NCBI GenBank assembly: GCA_039795895.1
Contig: JBDKKW010000015.1
Coordinates: forward strand, 1 to 20,076
Length of the DNA stretch: 20,076 nucleotides
Direction: 5' to 3'
Source of the DNA: JBBTSQ01 sp039795895
GTDB lineage: Bacteria > Patescibacteriota > Minisyncoccia > Phycocordibacterales > JBAYGS01
Shown here: positions 8,053 through 13,852 of the stretch, piece after piece
Layout: each line of letters begins with the position of its first letter
Position numbering within the stretch: the stretch's first letter is position 1
Notes under the pieces: model-generated
What the model saw: only the letters and a program-made list of their open reading frames with translations
Told to the model about the DNA's origin: nothing
Databases searched by the model: none
Position numbers and translations under genes: made by a program

Positions 8053-8751
8053 TTAAAGGAGGAGTAGTGCTGAAACAGCGACCGACGCCGTCTCCGCCCG
8101 AAGCGTCTGAGAACCGAGAGAAAAGATTTCGATACCTTTTTCTCGAAATGCGTAGAGCTCATGATCACTCCATCCACCTTCAGGTCCGATCAAGACTGAA
8201 ACATCCTTACCCACCGATTCACGAGTCTCAGCAGAAAACGCCTCGCCATCTGAATGAAAAGCAAGACACGGTAACGATACAGCTGAAATCACCGAAGCGA
8301 GAGTGACTGGCGCGAGGAGAGTAGGGAGCGTGGCTCTACCCGACTGCTCACACGCCTCTTTGGCGATGATAGTGAGACGATCAAGGTTGAGTGACTTTTT
8401 TTCACTTCGTTCAGAAAGCACCGGCACAATCTTTGAAACACCGAGCTCGGTCGCCTTTTGTACAACATATTCAAAATTATCTTTCTTAATAATTGATTGG
8501 TATAGAGTCACAGTGCGACGCGGATGAAAGACACACTCTCGGACACTTATAATAGACACTTTCACCTCACGTATAGTCAGCGAATCTATCTTTGAAACAT
8601 ATTCATTTCCAGAATTATCAAACAAGACAATCTCTTGACCTATCGTAAATCGAAAGACTTTTTTAAATTGATGAAGCAGTGCTTCATCAACAATAGTCAC
8701 TGATTTCTTTTCACCAATCGTGTCTGATACAAAAAATGTATGGGTACGCAT
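8053..8751 (-). CDS. rsmE: 16S rRNA (uracil-1498-N3)-methyltransferase
   Basis: SPOUT-class methyltransferase that uses S-adenosylmethionine to methylate U1498 in the decoding region of 16S rRNA. The 232-aa length is normal. Visible motifs are 'KATELGVSKIVPVLSERS' (middle), 'KEACEQSGR', and the C-terminal knot motifs 'IGPEGGWSDHE' and 'LGSQTLRAETA', which form the cofactor pocket. The N-terminal PUA-like domain covers about residues 1-75. The start codon is only 7 nt from a TATACT box, so the mRNA is probably leaderless. It converges on tig and shares its terminator. Confidence 0.95.
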   Translation of the reverse strand: MRTHTFFVSDTIGEKKSVTIVDEALLHQFKKVFRFTIGQEIVLFDNSGNEYVSKIDSLTIREVKVSIISVRECVFHPRRTVTLYQSIIKKDNFEYVVQKATELGVSKIVPVLSERSEKKSLNLDRLTIIAKEACEQSGRATLPTLLAPVTLASVISAVSLPCLAFHSDGEAFSAETRESVGKDVSVLIGPEGGWSDHELYAFREKGIEIFSLGSQTLRAETASVAVSALLLL

Positions 8752-8758
8752 AAAGAAA

Positions 8759-8764
8759 AGTATA
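8759..8764 (-). promoter_or_regulatory. -10 box giving a leaderless rsmE mRNA
   Basis: On the minus strand TATACT (8764-8759) lies 7 nt before ATG 8751. No Shine-Dalgarno sequence fits in the gap. Short GTAGAAA repeats occupy the -35 region, which has no consensus box. Confidence 0.5.
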
Positions 8765-8797
8765 ATGTAAAAAGTAGAAAGTAGAAAGGAAATTGAA

Positions 8798-8827
8798 AAG
8801 CCCGCGTTTTAGGAAAAACGCGGGCTT
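8798..8827 (-). terminator. Terminator of the small membrane-protein gene
   Basis: A 13-bp perfect stem (8798-8810 with 8815-8827) with a 4-nt loop; on the minus strand a short T run follows. Confidence 0.8.
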
Positions 8828-8834
8828 GAAAATC

Positions 8835-9053
8835 TCAGGAATCCTTCCAAATTAAAAAGATCAAGAAGATCCCAATTACAGCAAAAACAAATTGCACGAA
8901 ACCCAGTACCCACAGGCCGAGTCCCACAAGCACAAGCTCTTGCCAGAAGCCGTGTGGCTGAAGGAGCAATCGAGCAATCAGGTAAATCCAGAGAGGGATC
9001 AACCCTAGTACAACAACCACAAGAGACCAGAGAATCTTTCCAATGACACTCAT
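8835..9053 (-). CDS. Small two-helix membrane protein (72 aa)
   Basis: Two hydrophobic helices (about residues 5-30 and 38-68) with a short polar turn, 'LLLQPHGFWQE', between them. It is almost entirely membrane-embedded. The frame is open further upstream to 9113, but the predicted promoter (TTGACA 9108-9113, -10 9085-9090) would start transcription near 9078, so ATG 9053 is the first usable start. No Shine-Dalgarno sequence is visible. It is transcribed divergently from clpP with overlapping promoter elements and is closed by its own terminator. The family is not recognised. Confidence 0.65.
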   Translation of the reverse strand: MSVIGKILWSLVVVVLGLIPLWIYLIARLLLQPHGFWQELVLVGLGLWVLGFVQFVFAVIGIFLIFLIWKDS

Positions 9054-9084
9054 AAAATAAAAAGACGAGGTGCATCTGATGTAT

Positions 9085-9113
9085 ACCATATACCGATAGA
9101 ATCCTTGTGTCAA
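9085..9113 (-). promoter_or_regulatory. Promoter of the small membrane-protein gene
   Basis: Minus-strand TTGACA (9113-9108), 17-nt spacer, TATGGT (9090-9085). Its -35 box overlaps the -35 of the clpP promoter on the other strand. Confidence 0.5.
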
Positions 9114-9133
9114 GTGTCTGCTTTTGCTATACT
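9105..9133 (+). promoter_or_regulatory. clpP promoter
   Basis: TTGTGT (9105-9110), 17-nt spacer, consensus-like TATACT (9128-9133). The transcript would start near 9140, so the in-frame extension upstream of 9206 that begins at 9107 is not translated. Confidence 0.65.
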
Positions 9134-9205
9134 CTTTACGTTACCGGATACAAAAGTTTCCCTATCTTTACTAAAGACCACACCCTATCAACTAACAACT
9201 TCCCC

Positions 9206-9790
9206 ATGTCTTATCTCATCCCAACCGTTATCGAAAAGACCAACAACGGCGAACGCGCCTACGATATTTATTCTCGTCTACTCAAGGAAAATATTATTTT
9301 CTTGGGCGGAGCGATCGATGATCATGTAGCCAACATTATTGTCGCCCAACTTCTCTTCCTTCAGTCTGAGGATCCAAAAAAACAGATCAATATGTATATC
9401 AACTCACCCGGCGGATCAGTGACCGCGGGACTTGCCATCATCGATACCATGAACAACATCAAAAATCCGGTCGCTACCTACTGTGTCGGTATCGCTGCTT
9501 CGATGGGAGCTATGATTTTGTCTTGCGGACAAAAAGGCAAGCGCTACGTTCTTCCAAATGCAGAAGTGATGATTCATCAACCCCTCGGCGGAGTTGAGGG
9601 TCAAGCATCAGACATTGCCATTTCAGCAAAGCATATTCTCCGTACTCGCGAAAAACTCTACAGCATTCTTTCAAAAAATACTGGCAAGACACTTGCTGAA
9701 GTAGAAAAAGATGGCGATCGAGATTACTGGATGACCGCAGAAGAGGCGAAGAAATACGGAATCATTGATGAGATCGTAAAAACTAAATAA
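9206..9790 (+). CDS. clpP: ATP-dependent Clp protease proteolytic subunit
   Basis: Serine peptidase that forms the tetradecameric barrel degrading proteins fed by ClpX or ClpC. The 194-aa product from ATG 9206 has normal length and begins at the usual 'IPTVIEKTNNGERAYDIYSR'. The catalytic triad is visible: Ser99 in 'GIAASMGA', His124 in 'MIHQPLGG' and Asp173 in 'DRDYWM'. The oxyanion motif 'SPGGSV' is at 67-72. An upstream frame extension to 9107 is rejected because the promoter lies within it. No clear Shine-Dalgarno sequence precedes the start. The gene stands alone between its own promoter and a 19-bp terminator; no clpX is present in the window. Confidence 0.96.
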   Translation: MSYLIPTVIEKTNNGERAYDIYSRLLKENIIFLGGAIDDHVANIIVAQLLFLQSEDPKKQINMYINSPGGSVTAGLAIIDTMNNIKNPVATYCVGIAASMGAMILSCGQKGKRYVLPNAEVMIHQPLGGVEGQASDIAISAKHILRTREKLYSILSKNTGKTLAEVEKDGDRDYWMTAEEAKKYGIIDEIVKTK

Positions 9791-9806
9791 GGGTCAAAAA
9801 AGATAC

Positions 9807-9847
9807 AAAGCAAGAGAGCGACGCCGTAGGCGTCGCTCTCTTGCTTT
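9807..9847 (+). terminator. clpP terminator
   Basis: A 19-bp perfect stem (9807-9825 with 9829-9847) with a GTA loop. Confidence 0.85.
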
Positions 9848-9849
9848 CC

Positions 9850-10063
9850 TCCCCCTTCTGTACTACTATAAAAGTGTTACTTAATAATTGAACTTTGTCG
9901 GTTGTTTCTCTGTACTGTCTCCATTGTATGTGTACTCGAATTATTGTCACCAATCTTTCATCTCTTTCCCTCGGCTCTGCTGATCACCCACTGTTTTTGG
10001 TGGTATAGATTTTTATCACACCTACTGTAAGGCACAACTAGTTTCGGCCGGCATACCATATGT
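9850..10063 (+). promoter_or_regulatory. Gene-free stretch upstream of rny with a candidate promoter
   Basis: No ORF is supported in this 214-nt gap. The best promoter-like element is an extended -10, TG-G-TATAGA, at 10001-10009, without a clear -35. Several pyrimidine-rich stretches precede it. Transcription from it would leave a leader of about 47 nt. Confidence 0.35.
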
Positions 10064-11593
10064 ATGTCATTAACCATAATAATAGCTCTCGGCATCGCAG
10101 TCGCAGTGGTAGGTATCGCCAGTGGATACTACCTCCGAGTTCTTGTTGCACTGAGCAAAAAAGGGTCATTTGAGCTTGAGCTCAAAGAACGTGGCCTCAA
10201 AGCTGAAGAAGAAGCCAAAAAGATTATTCTCAATGCTGAAAATAAAGCGAGTGAGACCTTGGCTCAGGTTCGCTTAGAAACCAAGGAAAAAGAAGACAAA
10301 TTAAAGAAGACAGAAGATCGCCTCGTTTCAAAAGAAGCCCTGCTCGACAAACGTCAGACAGATATTGATAAGGAAGTAGAAGCACTCAAAGGCAAGATAG
10401 TCGAAATCAAAGAGATCAAAGATCGTGCAGACAAACTCTTAAGTGAGCGTCAGGCCGAACTCGAACGAGTCGGTCGGCTTTCTACTGAAGAGGCTAAGGC
10501 CGAACTCATCAAGCTCACCGAAAAGAAATTTGAAGAAGATTTGTCAGTACGCATGACCAAGCTTGAGACCACAGGTGGAGAGAAGCTTGAAGCACGAGCA
10601 AAAGAAATCATTACTACAGCCATCCACCGTTTGGGCAATGCAGTAGCCTCAGATGTCTTCACTACCCTAGTCGCGATTCCAAATGACGAAGTGAAAGGCA
10701 AGATCATTGGTAAAGAAGGCAGAAATATCAAAGCCTTTGAACGTATTACTGGTGTCGAAGTGATCGTCGACGATACTCCAGGTGCCATTACCCTATCATC
10801 ATTTGACCCGGTCCGTAGACAAGTGGCACGCCTGGCTCTTGAAAATCTCATTCTCGATGGCCGTATTCAACCTGCAAAGATTGAGCAGGTAGTAGAGAAA
10901 GCTCACGAAGAAATTAAAAATATTATCAAAAAGAAAGGTGAAGAAGCGGCTTATGAGTGTGGCGTCTTCAACCTCGACCCCCGCATCATCGCGGTTCTCG
11001 GTCGCCTCTACTTCCGCACAAGCTACGGTCAAAACGTACTTCAGCACTCAGTTGAAATGTCGCATATTGCCGGAATGATCGCATCAGAGCTCGGCGCCAA
11101 TGTTGCGGTGGCCAAAGCTGGTGCCCTCCTCCATGATATTGGCAAGGCAGTCGATCACGAAGTGGCAGGAACTCATGTAGAGATCGGCCGAAGAATCCTA
11201 CAGAAATTTGGTGCAAGTGAAGATATTGTAAAGGCAATGCAGGCCCACCACGAAGAATATCCGTACGAAACTCCAGAATCTATCATCGTCCAGGTGGCAG
11301 ATGCGATTTCAGGCTCTCGTCCAGGAGCAAGACGTGACAGTGTTGAGAACTACATCAAGCGTCTTCAAGATTTGGAAGCGATTGCCAACTCATTTAAAGG
11401 TGTGCAGAAATCGTACGCTCTTCAAGCTGGCCGTGAAATCCGTATTTTTGTGACTCCTGATCAAGTAAGTGATTTGGAGGCTAAGAATATGGCTCGAGAT
11501 ATCGCTGTCCGAATTGAAAACGAGCTAAAATACCCAGGAGAAATCAAGGTAACCATTATCCGCGAGCTTCGAACCATAGAATTTGCTCGGTAA
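10064..11593 (+). CDS. rny: Ribonuclease Y
   Basis: Membrane-anchored endoribonuclease that starts bulk mRNA decay. Domains appear in the expected order over 509 residues: an N-terminal membrane helix (about 3-25), a long Lys/Glu-rich coiled coil (about 35-180), a KH RNA-binding domain with 'GKIIGKEGRN' at 212-221, and an HD metal-dependent phosphodiesterase domain with H357-D358 in 'LLHDIGKAVDHE' and 'AHHEEYP' further on. The C-terminal part, 'REIRIFVTPDQV', is also typical. Length is near the family norm (about 510-520). Start ATG 10064 puts the membrane helix at the very N-terminus; an ATG at 10060 is in another frame. It is monocistronic with a strong terminator. Confidence 0.96.
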   Translation: MSLTIIIALGIAVAVVGIASGYYLRVLVALSKKGSFELELKERGLKAEEEAKKIILNAENKASETLAQVRLETKEKEDKLKKTEDRLVSKEALLDKRQTDIDKEVEALKGKIVEIKEIKDRADKLLSERQAELERVGRLSTEEAKAELIKLTEKKFEEDLSVRMTKLETTGGEKLEARAKEIITTAIHRLGNAVASDVFTTLVAIPNDEVKGKIIGKEGRNIKAFERITGVEVIVDDTPGAITLSSFDPVRRQVARLALENLILDGRIQPAKIEQVVEKAHEEIKNIIKKKGEEAAYECGVFNLDPRIIAVLGRLYFRTSYGQNVLQHSVEMSHIAGMIASELGANVAVAKAGALLHDIGKAVDHEVAGTHVEIGRRILQKFGASEDIVKAMQAHHEEYPYETPESIIVQVADAISGSRPGARRDSVENYIKRLQDLEAIANSFKGVQKSYALQAGREIRIFVTPDQVSDLEAKNMARDIAVRIENELKYPGEIKVTIIRELRTIEFAR

Positions 11594-11612
11594 TTTTAAA
11601 CTAATTAATCAA

Positions 11613-11659
11613 AAACCAGCCCCGCGCCTCAAAAATTCTCAGCGCGGGGCTGGTTTTTT
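11613..11659 (+). terminator. rny terminator
   Basis: A 15-bp GC-rich stem (11613-11627 with 11642-11656), a 14-nt loop and a T run. Confidence 0.88.
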
Positions 11660-11728
11660 ACTGTCTTCTTATACTTTTTGACTTACTAACTCATATTGTT
11701 TTCTAGTTTTTTGACCTTTTTTAGCAAC

Positions 11729-11756
11729 TTGCACAAAAAATGGCTAGGTATATACT
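11729..11756 (+). promoter_or_regulatory. HU gene promoter
   Basis: TTGCAC (11729-11734), a 16-nt spacer and TATACT (11751-11756). The start near 11763 leaves an AT-rich leader of about 60 nt with a small TTTCTA/TAGAAA hairpin and rules out an in-frame ATG at 11740. Confidence 0.6.
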
Positions 11757-11823
11757 ATTTATGGGGAAACAGAGTTTCTATTATAGAAATTTTGTGAAAT
11801 TATTATTAATAGATAACACATCT

Positions 11824-12096
11824 ATGAATAAAGCAGCTATCGTAGAAGCAGTCCACATGCTCCTCGGCGGTACCAAAGTACAAGCAGAGCAAGCAGTAGA
11901 CAAAGTGATTGATTCTATCGTTTCTTCTCTCAAGAAGGGTGAAGAAGTATCAATTGCAGGATTGGGTATCTTCTCAGTCAAGCAACGAGCCGCTCGAGAC
12001 GCTCGAAACCCTCGCACTGGCGAAACCATCAAGGTTGCCGCTATGAAGGTTCCGAAATTCCGTGCAGCTAAGGCACTTAAAGACGCAGTCAAATAG
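11824..12096 (+). CDS. hup: HU-family DNA-binding protein
   Basis: Small basic dimeric nucleoid protein that bends DNA. From ATG 11824 the product has 90 aa, the usual HU length, starting 'MNKAAIVEAV'. The family signature is complete: 'GLGIFSVKQRAARDARNPRTGE' spans the turn into the DNA-binding arm, with the conserved 'RNPRTGE' and the intercalating-proline region, and 'VPKFRAAKALKDAV' forms the C-terminal helix. The upstream in-frame ATG at 11740 would add 28 unrelated residues and lies before the predicted transcript start. It is monocistronic and closed by a 16-bp hairpin. Confidence 0.95.
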   Translation: MNKAAIVEAVHMLLGGTKVQAEQAVDKVIDSIVSSLKKGEEVSIAGLGIFSVKQRAARDARNPRTGETIKVAAMKVPKFRAAKALKDAVK

Positions 12097-12122
12097 ATTT
12101 CGGTATTCGTTTTTATTCCGGA

Positions 12123-12159
12123 AAAGCAAAAACCTCGTGAGTAACGAGGTTTTTGCTTT
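12123..12159. terminator. HU terminator
   Basis: A 16-bp perfect stem (12123-12138 with 12144-12159) with a GAGTA loop. The U-tract is part of the stem on both strands. Confidence 0.82.
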
Positions 12160-12178
12160 CTGAGTAAAATCAATAATG

Positions 12179-12238
12179 CAGAGAAGTTGTTTTTTAGTGC
12201 CTAAGTCCAACAAAGCACCAAAAAAAACAACTTCTCTG
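12179..12238. repeat. Long isolated stem-loop between convergent genes
   Basis: A 17-nt arm (12179-12195) is complementary to 12222-12238, with an inner GTGC/GCAC stem (12197-12200 with 12215-12218) and a 14-nt loop. It lies after the HU terminator and before the stop of the minus-strand gene at 12252, so a terminator already serves the plus strand. It may be the minus-strand terminator or a small RNA. Three tandem copies of an AAGGAATA-type unit follow at about 12241-12264 (minus strand). Confidence 0.6.
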
Positions 12239-12251
12239 AGCCTTTATTCCT

Positions 12252-12440
12252 TTATTCCTTTATTTCTTCTGCGGATTCGGCAATCGCAACCTTTAATTCA
12301 TTCAACTCAGCTGATTCCGTATCAGTAAGTGGTCGCATATCAGAAATGGCTAGTAACTCATCAAATCGAGCCCAAAGCTTATCCTGCTTTGCCTCAGGAG
12401 ACTCACTCCCCGCGTCAAATTGTGGCATTTCTCGAAACAT
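12252..12440 (-). CDS. Small acidic protein of unknown function (62 aa)
   Basis: The product is rich in Glu, Ala and Asp with one aromatic cluster, 'LWARFDELL', and is predicted mostly helical. It has no cysteines, signal or membrane segment. ATG 12440 lies about 20 nt after a TATACT box at 12465-12460 (minus strand). The gene follows the LysE-type exporter on the same strand with a 59-nt gap and could also be reached by readthrough. The family is not recognised. Confidence 0.6.
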   Translation of the reverse strand: MFREMPQFDAGSESPEAKQDKLWARFDELLAISDMRPLTDTESAELNELKVAIAESAEEIKE

Positions 12441-12499
12441 ACAAGTGAAAGATGCTTAGAGTATAGCACATCAACAAAAAGTATCCTTGGGGATAGAGA

Positions 12500-13141
12500 T
12501 TACTTTGACGAAAAGAATGCAATTTTAATACCGAGTGCAACAAGTACTCCCCCGAGCGCTCGATCGACATAATGTGACACCCGAGCAAACCTACCACGTA
12601 CTTTTTCATGAGAGAAAAACAAGGCCACCAAGCTAAACCACACAAAGGTCATAGTCGCCATTTCGACACCATAAGCAATCTGCACAAAAAGAGGCGTTGT
12701 CGGATCGATCACCTGGGTAAAAAGCCCGAGGAAAAATAGAGTGGCTTTTGGATTAAGTACGTTGGTTAAGAATCCCATCTTAATTGCCCCAAAAGCACCG
12801 AGTTCTGATCGTTCCACAGGAACGGAAACATTTTGAGACGGTGTTACTTGTGGTTTTGATTGGAGCGCTTTAATGCCAATATAGACGAGATAACCCGCCC
12901 CAAACAATTTGATTGTCGAGAAAAGTACCACCGACTGGGAAATAATCAATCCGATACCCAACAAAGAGTAAGTCACGTGTACCAAAATCCCCAACCCAAG
13001 ACCTAGTGCAGAATAGATGCCTGTTTTACGAGAATACGTTAATGCATTCTTAGAAATTAATACGAAATCTGGTCCAGGACTCATTACTGCGAGCAGATGA
13101 ATTGAAGCAACTTTTAGAAAATTTAGAAGAAATGGAGACAT
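12500..13141 (-). CDS. LysE/RhtB family amino-acid exporter
   Basis: Inner-membrane exporter of the LysE/RhtB superfamily, whose members efflux amino acids or their derivatives; the substrate here cannot be told. The 213-aa product has about six hydrophobic segments and the family motif at the first loop, 'AVMSPGPDFVLISKNAL' (about residues 18-34), followed by 'GIYSALGLGLGILVH'. 'GFLTNVLNPKATLFFLG' in the middle is also characteristic. The start is supported by a TACAAT box 7 nt upstream, giving a leaderless mRNA, and by the family N-terminus. It is the first gene of a possible two-gene unit with the small acidic protein. Confidence 0.9.
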   Translation of the reverse strand: MSPFLLNFLKVASIHLLAVMSPGPDFVLISKNALTYSRKTGIYSALGLGLGILVHVTYSLLGIGLIISQSVVLFSTIKLFGAGYLVYIGIKALQSKPQVTPSQNVSVPVERSELGAFGAIKMGFLTNVLNPKATLFFLGLFTQVIDPTTPLFVQIAYGVEMATMTFVWFSLVALFFSHEKVRGRFARVSHYVDRALGGVLVALGIKIAFFSSK

Positions 13142-13148
13142 AAAAAAG

Positions 13149-13154
13149 ATTGTA
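13149..13154 (-). promoter_or_regulatory. -10 box giving a leaderless exporter mRNA
   Basis: Minus-strand TACAAT (13154-13149) lies 7 nt before ATG 13141. There is no room for a Shine-Dalgarno sequence. Confidence 0.5.
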
Positions 13155-13190
13155 ACATAAGGGAAGTAAATAAGAGAATCTCTCCTTGAA

Positions 13191-13212
13191 TTTTGTGCGG
13201 GACGGGAGAATC
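13191..13212. repeat. 22-nt direct copy of the tRNA-Gly 3' end
   Basis: This 22-nt segment is identical to 13352-13373, which is the 3' end of tRNA-Gly (acceptor arm, T-stem and part of the T-loop) with its flank. A second short repeat, GAGAATCTCTCC, occurs about 32 nt upstream and again inside this copy. Confidence 0.85.
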
Positions 13213-13330
13213 TCTCCTTACAGGAGCAGTCCCCTCTTTGGACACTTTTTTCGTTTAAGAAAACTCAAAAGTGTACTCAAAGAGGCTTCGATTCTCCCAC
13301 GAAAGTGCCTCCGCACTTTCTGTCCCACAC
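13195..13330. ncRNA. Folded RNA built from tRNA-Gly 3'-end copies (candidate ncRNA)
   Basis: The whole segment folds. An outer stem pairs 13195-13203 with 13322-13330, an 8-bp hairpin sits at 13301-13320, and a second perfect 9-bp stem pairs 13204-13212 with 13290-13298. Inside are a 4-bp hairpin (13214-13226) and a long arm: 13233-13240 with 13278-13285, then 13242-13249 with 13267-13274. A terminator-type hairpin follows on the plus side (13336-13355, ending in six T). The single imperfect outer pair is G-U on the minus-strand RNA and C-A on the plus-strand RNA, so the strand is unresolved. No known RNA family was recognised. Confidence 0.5.
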
Positions 13331-13335
13331 AAAAA

Positions 13336-13356
13336 GCCCTTTCGGGCTCTTTTTTG
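13336..13356. terminator. Bidirectional terminator between tRNA-Gly and the folded RNA
   Basis: AGCCC/GGGCT hairpin around TTTC. T runs lie on both sides, so it can end tRNA-Gly on the minus strand or the folded RNA on the plus strand. Confidence 0.75.
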
Positions 13357-13427
13357 TGCGGGACGGGAGAATCGAACTCCCGCCAACAGTTTGGAAAACT
13401 GTAGTTCTACCATTAAACTAGTCCCGC
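13357..13427 (-). tRNA. tRNA-Gly (anticodon UCC)
   Basis: The minus strand gives a full 71-nt cloverleaf: acceptor GCGGGAC/GTCCCGC, D-arm GTTT/GAAC, anticodon stem ACAGT/ACTGT with loop TTTCCAA (anticodon UCC), a 4-nt variable loop, and T-arm GGGAG/CTCCC with TTCGATT. The discriminator is A and CCA is not encoded (ACA follows the acceptor). A short hairpin GACCAA/TTGGTC lies directly upstream in the precursor. Confidence 0.95.
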
Positions 13428-13454
13428 ATTGACCAACTTCTTGGTCGTCGAACC

Positions 13455-13460
13455 ATCCTA
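13455..13460 (-). promoter_or_regulatory. tRNA-Gly promoter
   Basis: Minus-strand TAGGAT (13460-13455) preceded by TGC makes an extended -10. A weak -35, TTTCAT, is at the right distance. The start would be about 20 nt before the tRNA. Confidence 0.45.
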
Positions 13461-13486
13461 GCAAAAATCAGACAGAAATGAAAGCG

Positions 13487-13524
13487 AAGAGCCCGGATTT
13501 TGCTTTCGCAAAATCCGGGCTCTT
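13487..13524 (-). terminator. Terminator after the four-cysteine microprotein
   Basis: A 17-bp perfect stem (13487-13503 with 13508-13524). On the minus strand the loop is a GAAA tetraloop and a weak T-rich tail follows. Confidence 0.8.
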
Positions 13525-13532
13525 TCCAAGAT

Positions 13533-13592
13533 TTATTTCTTCTTTCCTGCAGTACAAGCTGGGCAGGTACCACATGTGCATGTATTTGCCAT
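13533..13592 (-). CDS. 19-residue four-cysteine microprotein
   Basis: On the minus strand ATG 13592 opens a 19-codon frame ending in TAA at 13533: MANTCTCGTCPACTAGKKK. Four cysteines (5, 7, 10, 13) in a CxCxxCxxC arrangement are followed by a basic tail, which is what a tiny metal-binding or redox-active peptide would look like. AAGGAAG sits just upstream as ribosome-binding site. A perfect hairpin terminator starts 9 nt after the stop codon, and a long structured leader with its own promoter precedes it, so the unit promoter, leader, ORF, terminator is complete. It is too short for routine gene callers. Metal binding is an inference from cysteine spacing. The alternative is that the ORF is incidental and the RNA is the product. 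Confidence 0.6.
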   Translation of the reverse strand: MANTCTCGTCPACTAGKKK

Positions 13593-13756
13593 ACACTTCC
13601 TTGCACCTTCGCCTTTCGGCAATCGCGCAAGTCGATTATGACTAATGATTTCCCATCAAACCACGATGGAAAATCGGTAGAACTCCCGCCATCGGATCAT
13701 TTCAGGGCTGATCGTTTGATTCCGGAGGAATCGTATCCGACGGCGAAAGTCCTGTA
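13593..13756 (-). ncRNA. Structured leader RNA of the microprotein
   Basis: On the minus strand the transcript begins with a 19-bp helix (13753-13735 with 13697-13679) that contains four G-U pairs. These pair only if this strand is transcribed. A second hairpin pairs 13675-13665 with 13657-13647 (11 bp, one G-U). Smaller hairpins follow: AGTC/GACT, then GCC-GAAA-GGC just before the ribosome-binding site. The leader is about 160 nt for a 60-nt ORF. It could be a riboswitch or other sensor, or a dual-function RNA. No known riboswitch class was recognised. Confidence 0.55.
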
Positions 13757-13762
13757 CCTACC

Positions 13763-13793
13763 ATTTTACCACGCACACAATACCCAAGCTCAA
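13763..13793 (-). promoter_or_regulatory. Promoter of the microprotein leader
   Basis: Minus-strand extended -10 TGG-TAAAAT (-10 at 13768-13763) with TTGAGC (13793-13788) 19 nt upstream. The start near 13756 is only a few bases before the first helix of the leader. Confidence 0.5.
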
Positions 13794-13814
13794 AAAGTCA
13801 CGTTTCGACATTAT

Positions 13815-13842
13815 TTGTCAAAGATAAAAAAGAGGCTATACT
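13815..13842 (+). promoter_or_regulatory. Promoter of the trypsin-like protease gene
   Basis: TTGTCA (13815-13820), a 16-nt spacer and TATACT (13837-13842). ATG 13853 lies 10 nt after the -10, so the mRNA is nearly leaderless. It is divergent from the microprotein promoter. Confidence 0.6.
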
Positions 13843-13852
13843 AAAGCCCACT

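Noticed and set aside
13195..13330. 6S RNA, SRP RNA or tmRNA identity for the folded RNA
   Set aside because: Neither the SRP tetraloop motif nor a tmRNA tag frame is present. A 6S-like bubble is not convincing: one side is only 4 nt.
13593..13756. RNase P RNA or tmRNA identity for the microprotein leader
   Set aside because: Fragments such as GGCGAAAGTCC are suggestive on the plus strand, but the conserved core regions and tRNA-like ends are missing.
13500..13844. Plus-strand frame of 114 codons across the microprotein leader
   Set aside because: It overlaps the terminator, microprotein and folded leader. The G-U pairs of the leader helices require minus-strand transcription, and no ribosome-binding site fits the frame.
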